Shown: in pieces, positions 59,625 through 64,000 of the stretch | Numbering within the stretch: the stretch's first letter is position 1 | Layout: every line of letters starts with the position of its first letter | Assembly (NCBI RefSeq): GCF_002093665.1 | Contig: NZ_MRWE01000010.1 | Location: 1-64,000 of the forward strand | Source of the DNA: Rouxiella badensis | GTDB lineage: Bacteria > Pseudomonadota > Gammaproteobacteria > Enterobacterales > Enterobacteriaceae | Length of the DNA stretch: 64,000 nucleotides | Direction of reading: 5' to 3' | Notes under the pieces: generated by a model | Databases searched by the model: none | What the model was told of the DNA's origin: nothing | What the model saw: only the letters and a program-made list of their open reading frames with translations | Program-made: the position numbers and the translations under genes

Positions 59625-60527
59625 CTATTCGCCGTCTTCAATCATCATTTTAGCCAGCGCCAAAGCCGGCGCAGAAAGCGGACGATGACGATGACTGACC
59701 AGCCAGACCTGGGTATTCACCTGCTCATCTTTAAAGGAAAGATATTTAACGCCGTCAACCTGAATACGTTTATACGAGGCGGGCAATATCGATACGCCAA
59801 GACCCGCGGAAATGAGCCCAATGATGGTCAACGCCTCTCCGACCTCCTGAGTAATAAAAGGCGTAATGCCGGCGAGCGCCAGGCGCTGAAGAATATCGTC
59901 ATACAGCGAGGTGCCTACGTCCTTGGAGAAAAACACGAACGGCTGATCGGCAAGGTGGCTCAACGTCAGCTCGCCGGGCGGCAGTTGAGTCAGTGGATGC
60001 TGCTCGGGGACCACGGCAACCAGCGGCTCGGAACGCAACAGATGATGCTGTAGAACATCGGGCAGCACGCCGTTGCGCATGACGCCCAGATCCAGAGTCC
60101 CTTCAACCAGCGGTTGCAGCTGCTGTTGGCTATTGAGTTCTTCGATACGAATATTGACGTGGGGATGCGCCATTCTGAAGCGCTGAAAAGTGCGCGATAT
60201 CTTTTTCAGAAACGGTGCCGATGAGGTCAGTCCAATCGTCAGATTGCCCTCCTCGCCGCGATGAATGCGCGCCGCCTGCTCAGAGACGTCGTGCACCTTG
60301 CTTACGATGCTCTTGGCCTCCTTCAGGAACATCTCCCCCGCCTGGGTAAGACGCACGCTGCGGTTGGTACGATAAAGCAACACCGCACCAATTTGCGTTT
60401 CAAGCGCTTGAATCTGCTGGCTTAACGGCGGCTGCGAGATGTTTAGCTTTTCCGCCGCACGGCCAAAGTGCAGCTCTTCTGCTACCGCGATGAAATAGCG
60501 CAGATGCCTTAGCTCGATATTGTTCAC
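59625..60527 (-). CDS. ynfL: LysR-family regulator YnfL
   Basis: A 300-residue LysR-type regulator with helix-turn-helix 'LRHLRYFIAVAEELHFGRAAEKLNISQPPLSQQIQALETQIGAVLLYRT' and effector domain; it matches E. coli YnfL across the length ('EVGEALTIIGLISAGLGVSILPASYKRIQ'). Divergent from ynfM, the presumed target, exactly as in E. coli. Confidence 0.9.
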   Translation of the reverse strand: MNNIELRHLRYFIAVAEELHFGRAAEKLNISQPPLSQQIQALETQIGAVLLYRTNRSVRLTQAGEMFLKEAKSIVSKVHDVSEQAARIHRGEEGNLTIGLTSSAPFLKKISRTFQRFRMAHPHVNIRIEELNSQQQLQPLVEGTLDLGVMRNGVLPDVLQHHLLRSEPLVAVVPEQHPLTQLPPGELTLSHLADQPFVFFSKDVGTSLYDDILQRLALAGITPFITQEVGEALTIIGLISAGLGVSILPASYKRIQVDGVKYLSFKDEQVNTQVWLVSHRHRPLSAPALALAKMMIEDGE

Positions 60528-60654
60528 ACAACCCTCATTGATATCTTTAAAGTATCAAAACCCTGTAATTAATATATTAGATTAAGAAAATAATACTGAG
60601 TAAAATTTTCTGACACACACTATTGTTTCAAAATAATTTTATTAAGGATTTCAC

Positions 60655-61956
60655 GTGAACATCACGCGTCGGCAGCCCGCAGACTCTGCGGCAGGCCAAT
60701 CGGTTAATGATGATGAACTGCACGCTATCACCCCGCAGGTTTCAACGCCCGTAAAAGACGACTTTATCAAGAGAGGAACGCCGCAGTTTATTCGCGTGAC
60801 GTTGGCATTTTTCTCGGCCGGTTTAGCCACTTTCGCCCTGCTTTACTGCATGCAGCCGATTATGCCGGTGCTGTCCCAGGAGTTTGGCGTTTCGCCTGCG
60901 GCAAGCAGTCTTTCTTTGTCGGCCGCGACCGGCATGATGGCGATCGGGCTGCTGTTCACCGGCCCTATTTCCGACGCCGTTGGCCGTAAAAATGTCATGG
61001 TGGTTGGCATGATGCTGGCCGCTATCTGCACCATTGTCTGTTCAGTCATGACCAGCTGGCACGCCATTCTGCTGATGCGCGCGTTAATTGGCCTGTCGCT
61101 GAGTGGCGTTGCCGCCGTGGCGATGACCTATTTGAGTGAAGAGATTCACCCCAGCGTGGTTGCGTTCTCGATCGGGCTTTACATCAGCGGTAACTCAATA
61201 GGCGGCATGAGCGGACGTCTGGTCACCGGCGTATTAACCGATTTTGCATCATGGCGCGTTGCCGTTGCCTTCCTCGGCGTTTTCTCTCTGCTTTCGGCCA
61301 GTATGTTCTGGAAAATCCTGCCCGCGTCGCGTCATTTCCGCGCCAGTTCGCTGCGCCCGCGTAAATTGATGATTAACTTCAAGCTTCACTGGCGTGATAG
61401 CGGGTTGCCGCTGCTGTTTGCCGAAGGTTTTCTGATTATGGGCAGCTTCGTGACCATGTTTAACTACATCGGTTACCGCCTGCTAGGTGCGCCTTACCAC
61501 CTGAGCCAGGCGATTGTCGGGATTCTGTCGATTGCCTATCTGATGGGTACCTACAGCTCACCGAAGGCCGGTGCGCTGACCGCCGTTTACGGGCGTGGAC
61601 AGGTGCTGATTGGTTCCTTGCTTCTGATGCTGGTTGGTATCCTGATAACCGCATTCAACCCGGTATGGCTGGTCTTTATCGGAATGGCAATGGTGACAGG
61701 CGGCTTCTTTGCCGCCCACTCTGTCGCGAGCGGCTGGATTGGCAGGCGTGCGAAACGCGCTAAGGGACAGGCGTCGTCGCTTTATCTTTTCTCCTATTAC
61801 GCCGGTTCAAGCGTAGCGGGCACGCTCGGCGGCGTGTTCTGGCACCGCTTTTCCTGGGTTGGCATCACCGCCTATATCTGCGTGATGCTGCTGATCGCCG
61901 TTGGTATCGGTTATCGCCTGATGAAGTTGTCAGAATCTCGCATTGCACACAGCTGA
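60655..61956 (+). CDS. ynfM: MFS transporter YnfM
   Basis: A 433-residue major facilitator (12 segments) matching E. coli YnfM: 'FIKRGTPQFIRVTLAFFSAGLATFALLYCMQPIMPVLSQEFGVSPA', 'LIGLSLSGVAAVAMTYLSEEIHPSVVAFSIGLYISGNSIGGMSGRL' and 'GWIGRRAKRAKGQASSLYLFSYYAGSSVAGTLGG'. GTG start after AAGGA. An arabinose-export role has been proposed for E. coli YnfM. It is divergent from the LysR gene ynfL. Confidence 0.92.
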   Translation: MNITRRQPADSAAGQSVNDDELHAITPQVSTPVKDDFIKRGTPQFIRVTLAFFSAGLATFALLYCMQPIMPVLSQEFGVSPAASSLSLSAATGMMAIGLLFTGPISDAVGRKNVMVVGMMLAAICTIVCSVMTSWHAILLMRALIGLSLSGVAAVAMTYLSEEIHPSVVAFSIGLYISGNSIGGMSGRLVTGVLTDFASWRVAVAFLGVFSLLSASMFWKILPASRHFRASSLRPRKLMINFKLHWRDSGLPLLFAEGFLIMGSFVTMFNYIGYRLLGAPYHLSQAIVGILSIAYLMGTYSSPKAGALTAVYGRGQVLIGSLLLMLVGILITAFNPVWLVFIGMAMVTGGFFAAHSVASGWIGRRAKRAKGQASSLYLFSYYAGSSVAGTLGGVFWHRFSWVGITAYICVMLLIAVGIGYRLMKLSESRIAHS

Positions 61957-61982
61957 GCCTCTCTTTCCCCTTACCAGAGTGT

Positions 61983-62026
61983 TAGACTTTAAAGCGAGCC
62001 AATAACCGTCCTCGCTTTAAAGTCTA
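61983..62026. repeat. Long perfect hairpin between ynfM and tus
   Basis: Sixteen-base arms beginning TAGACTTTAAAGCGAG (61983-61998) and CTCGCTTTAAAGTCTA (62011-62026) around a 12-base loop. No T-run follows on the plus strand, so it is not an ordinary intrinsic terminator. It may end ynfM transcription or be a repeat element. Confidence 0.6.
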
Positions 62027-62053
62027 CAAGGCAAAAAATCACCTAAATATACA

Positions 62054-62080
62054 ATAATTCTCGATATCCAAACTGACCCC
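62054..62080. repeat. Short repeat shared with 280-307
   Basis: The segment shares TCGATAT-x-CAAACTGA and flanking ATAATT with 280-307: 23 of 25 positions up to and including CTGA match, followed by CCCC in both (one extra T at the left copy). It sits in the ynfM-tus gap. Confidence 0.5.
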
Positions 62081-62167
62081 AATCTCCCCCGACCCGCCTC
62101 TTCATCTTGCCAGAAAAAAACCTTTCCGATGGTCAGGTGTGCACTGTTGATCTTTATAGGCTATATT

Positions 62168-62182
62168 GTATGTTGTAACTAA
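62168..62182 (+). promoter_or_regulatory. Replication terminator Ter (TerB-like) in the tus promoter
   Basis: GTATGTTGTAACTAA is identical to the core of E. coli TerB, including the critical G-C(6) pair (62168). It lies 11 bases before the tus start, overlapping its leader, as TerB does in E. coli, where Tus bound to Ter represses tus. Orientation predicts that forks moving towards higher coordinates are blocked. Confidence 0.93.
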
Positions 62183-62193
62183 TTGGAGGGGTA

Positions 62194-63129
62194 ATGGTCA
62201 GCTACGATTTGAAATTACGCATGAATGAATGTTTTCGGGAGTTGGAACTGGCGACAACGGATTTAACTCGCTTCCTGGATCGGCTGGAATTGCTTGAGGC
62301 GCGAGTATTTTCCCTTCCGGAAATAGAAAAAGGCGCTGAACATAATCCCGCTTCTATTATCGAGGTTACGCCGCATCAGGGTGAAGCCGCCCACCAGCTG
62401 GCGATGCAGCATTTCCAAAAACTGTTTATCCATCACAACGGCCTCAATGTTAGCAGCAAAGCCGCCGTCAGGCTGCCGGGTGCGCTGTGTTATGCGGTCG
62501 ATCAGGCTGAGCATCAGGCCGCACAGCTGCTGGTTCAGGAGGTGAACAAGCTCAAGAGCGAGCTCGAAAATATCGTGACTGTTGAATCTGGCCTCCCTTC
62601 TGAGCAGCGTTTTGATTTTGTACACAGTCAGCTGCGTGGACTTATCACGCTCAACGCCTACCGCTCCATCAATACCCTTTTACAACCTGACTCAGTGCGC
62701 TTTGGCTGGGCCAACAAGCACATTATCAAGAACCTGAGCCGCGACGAACTGCTGCAAAAGCTGGAGAAAAGCCTGACGGCCGGTCGCGCGGTGCCCCCGT
62801 TCACCCGAGAACAGTGGATGGAAAATATTACACGCGAAATCATCGATGTAAAAAAACTGCCCGAGCATGCCATCCTCAAAATAAAACGCCCGGTCAAGGT
62901 TCAACCAATCGCCCGCGTGTGGTATCGCAACAGTCAAAAGCAGGTGCAACACCCCTGCCCGTCGCCGTTTATCACCCTATGCCTGCGTGACCCGCTTCTA
63001 CAGATTCCCAAGTTAGGCGAGCTGCCCAACTATGACGCCAGCGCGGTAAAACACCGCTATAAGCCCGAATCGCAACCGCTTAATCTGTTGATTAAACGCC
63101 TGCATCTTTACACCGATCAGCCGGTATAA
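62194..63129 (+). CDS. tus: DNA replication terminus site-binding protein Tus
   Basis: A 311-residue monomeric protein that binds Ter sites and stops DnaB helicase from one side. It follows E. coli Tus (309 residues) along its length, with 'SSKAAVRLPGALCYAVD', 'FGWANKHIIKNLSRDELLQKLEKSL', 'ILKIKRPVKVQPIARVWYRNSQKQVQHPCPSPFI' and 'NYDASAVKHRYKPESQPLNLLIKRLHLY'. The conserved Lys/Arg pairs of the Ter-contact strands are retained. GGAGGGG precedes the ATG, with the Ter site immediately upstream. Convergent with fumC. Confidence 0.95.
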   Translation: MVSYDLKLRMNECFRELELATTDLTRFLDRLELLEARVFSLPEIEKGAEHNPASIIEVTPHQGEAAHQLAMQHFQKLFIHHNGLNVSSKAAVRLPGALCYAVDQAEHQAAQLLVQEVNKLKSELENIVTVESGLPSEQRFDFVHSQLRGLITLNAYRSINTLLQPDSVRFGWANKHIIKNLSRDELLQKLEKSLTAGRAVPPFTREQWMENITREIIDVKKLPEHAILKIKRPVKVQPIARVWYRNSQKQVQHPCPSPFITLCLRDPLLQIPKLGELPNYDASAVKHRYKPESQPLNLLIKRLHLYTDQPV

Positions 63130-63147
63130 CCTCTCAAAAAGCATAAA

Positions 63148-63179
63148 AAAGGCTCTGGCCGCGAACGGACAGAGCCTTT
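63148..63179. terminator. Bidirectional terminator between tus and fumC
   Basis: Ten-base arms AAAGGCTCTG (63148-63157) and CAGAGCCTTT (63170-63179) separate the convergent genes, with A/T runs on either side. Confidence 0.88.
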
Positions 63180-63201
63180 AATCGGTCGTTAAACTAACGA
63201 C

Positions 63202-64000
63202 TTATTTTTTCATGCTGCCAACCATGTCTTCTGGACGCACCCACTCATCAAACTGAGCTTCGGTCAGGTAGCCAAGCTTGAGGGCAGAGGCCTTCAAGGT
63301 CAGACCTTCTTTATGCGCTTTCTTGGCGATTTCGGCGGCTTTATCGTAACCGATATGGGTATTCAGCGCGGTAACCAGCATCAGGGATTCGTTCAGCAGC
63401 TGAGTGATACGGTCACGGTTTGGTTCGATACCCACGGCGCAGTGCTCGTTGAAGCCCTGCATACCATCTGCCAGCAGGCGAACAGACTGTAGATAGTTGT
63501 GAATAACCATGGGACGGAACACGTTCAGCTCGAAGTTACCGGATGCGCCACCGATGTTAACCGCAACGTCATTACCCAGAACCTGTGCGCACAGCATGGT
63601 CATCGCCTCACACTGAGTCGGGTTGACCTTGCCTGGCATGATAGAGCTGCCTGGCTCGTTTTCTGGAATCGAAATCTCGCCGATGCCGCTGCGTGGGCCT
63701 GAAGACAACCAGCGAACGTCGTTGGCAATTTTCATTAGGGAAGCAGCCAGACCTTTCAGTGCACCGTGACCATGAACCAGCGCATCACAGGTTGCCAGCG
63801 CTTCGAACTTGTTGGGAGAGGTCACAAAAGGCTGACCGGTCAGGTCGGCAATCGCTTTGGCAACGCGAACCGCATACTCAGGATGAGTGTTCAGACCGGT
63901 ACCTACTGCGGTGCCGCCCAGCGCCAGTTCAGCAATATGTGGAATGCTAGCTTCGATGTGCACCAGATTGTGTGCCAGCATCGCGGCCCAGCCAGAGATT
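63202..64000 (-). CDS. fumC: Fumarase C, C-terminal part (runs off the right edge)
   Basis: The last 266 codons of class II fumarate hydratase, which interconverts fumarate and malate in the TCA cycle without an iron-sulfur cluster. The signature '[19 protein letters not shown]' holds the catalytic Ser loop, and '[18 protein letters not shown]' and '[24 protein letters not shown]' are typical of FumC. The start is outside the window; the frame is open to the last base. Adjacent to tus, as in E. coli. Confidence 0.95.
   Translation of the reverse strand, partial: ISGWAAMLAHNLVHIEASIPHIAELALGGTAVGTGLNTHPEYAVRVAKAIADLTGQPFVTSPNKFEALATCDALVHGHGALKGLAASLMKIANDVRWLSSGPRSGIGEISIPENEPGSSIMPGKVNPTQCEAMTMLCAQVLGNDVAVNIGGASGNFELNVFRPMVIHNYLQSVRLLADGMQGFNEHCAVGIEPNRDRITQLLNESLMLVTALNTHIGYDKAAEIAKKAHKEGLTLKASALKLGYLTEAQFDEWVRPEDMVGSMKK

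Overview
The window is 64 kb of chromosome from a member of the Enterobacterales. The evidence is a block matching the E. coli terminus region: ynfA, ynfB, ynfD, ynfK (bioD2), mlc, ynfL, ynfM, tus and fumC, with a Ter-like site in front of tus. Non-conserved gene content elsewhere (two kup genes, a guaD/xdhABC purine cluster, several ABC and MFS systems) fits a Yersiniaceae-like genus such as Rahnella, Serratia, Ewingella or Rouxiella better than Escherichia. That placement is inference. No rRNA, tRNA, CRISPR array or intact insertion sequence was seen.

Layout. 1-2.3 kb: non-coding DNA, a small NTF2-like protein and a low-complexity lipoprotein. 2.3-6.9 kb: an aldB-adhP operon divergent from a sigma-54-dependent activator; a good -24/-12 promoter and a 19-bp palindrome lie between them. 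6.9-12.1 kb: a permease/ATPase pair of the nitrate/taurine class and a first kup. 12.2-18.3 kb: envelope proteins, a DUF2231/PQQ-type dehydrogenase operon, a 5'-truncated hcxA abutting an epoxide-hydrolase-like gene, cytochrome b561 and yqfB. 18.3-32.4 kb: mostly regulator/target pairs (HD protein and GlxA-type AraC; LysR and TauE; MmyB-like XRE and an SDR; LysR and a quinone-oxidoreductase-like gene), an FAD oxidoreductase with a Tag glycosylase, a three-component iron-type ABC transporter preceded by a small leader ORF, and an HdeD-like membrane/papain-like fusion.

32.4-41.4 kb: purine catabolism. guaD, a RutR-like TetR regulator and xdhABC are co-directional, and the promoter regions of both guaD and xdhA carry 16-bp sites resembling the RutR operator. 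This suggests a local regulon converting guanine to xanthine and then urate. The second kup, the likely E. coli orthologue, follows.

41.4-47.8 kb: the most unusual locus. It encodes a 1940-residue protein with a long helical N-terminal half, an HEVTH zinc-protease motif in the middle, an AT-rich segment and two near-identical C-terminal modules. It sits next to what looks like the tail of a broken ROK gene on one side and a startless open frame on the other, and resembles an acquired effector or toxin. A second AT-rich orphan gene of unknown function lies at 55.7 kb.

47.8-64 kb: an acyltransferase, MFS and aldo/keto reductase genes, ydfG, and the ynf-mlc-tus-fumC block, running off the right edge within fumC.
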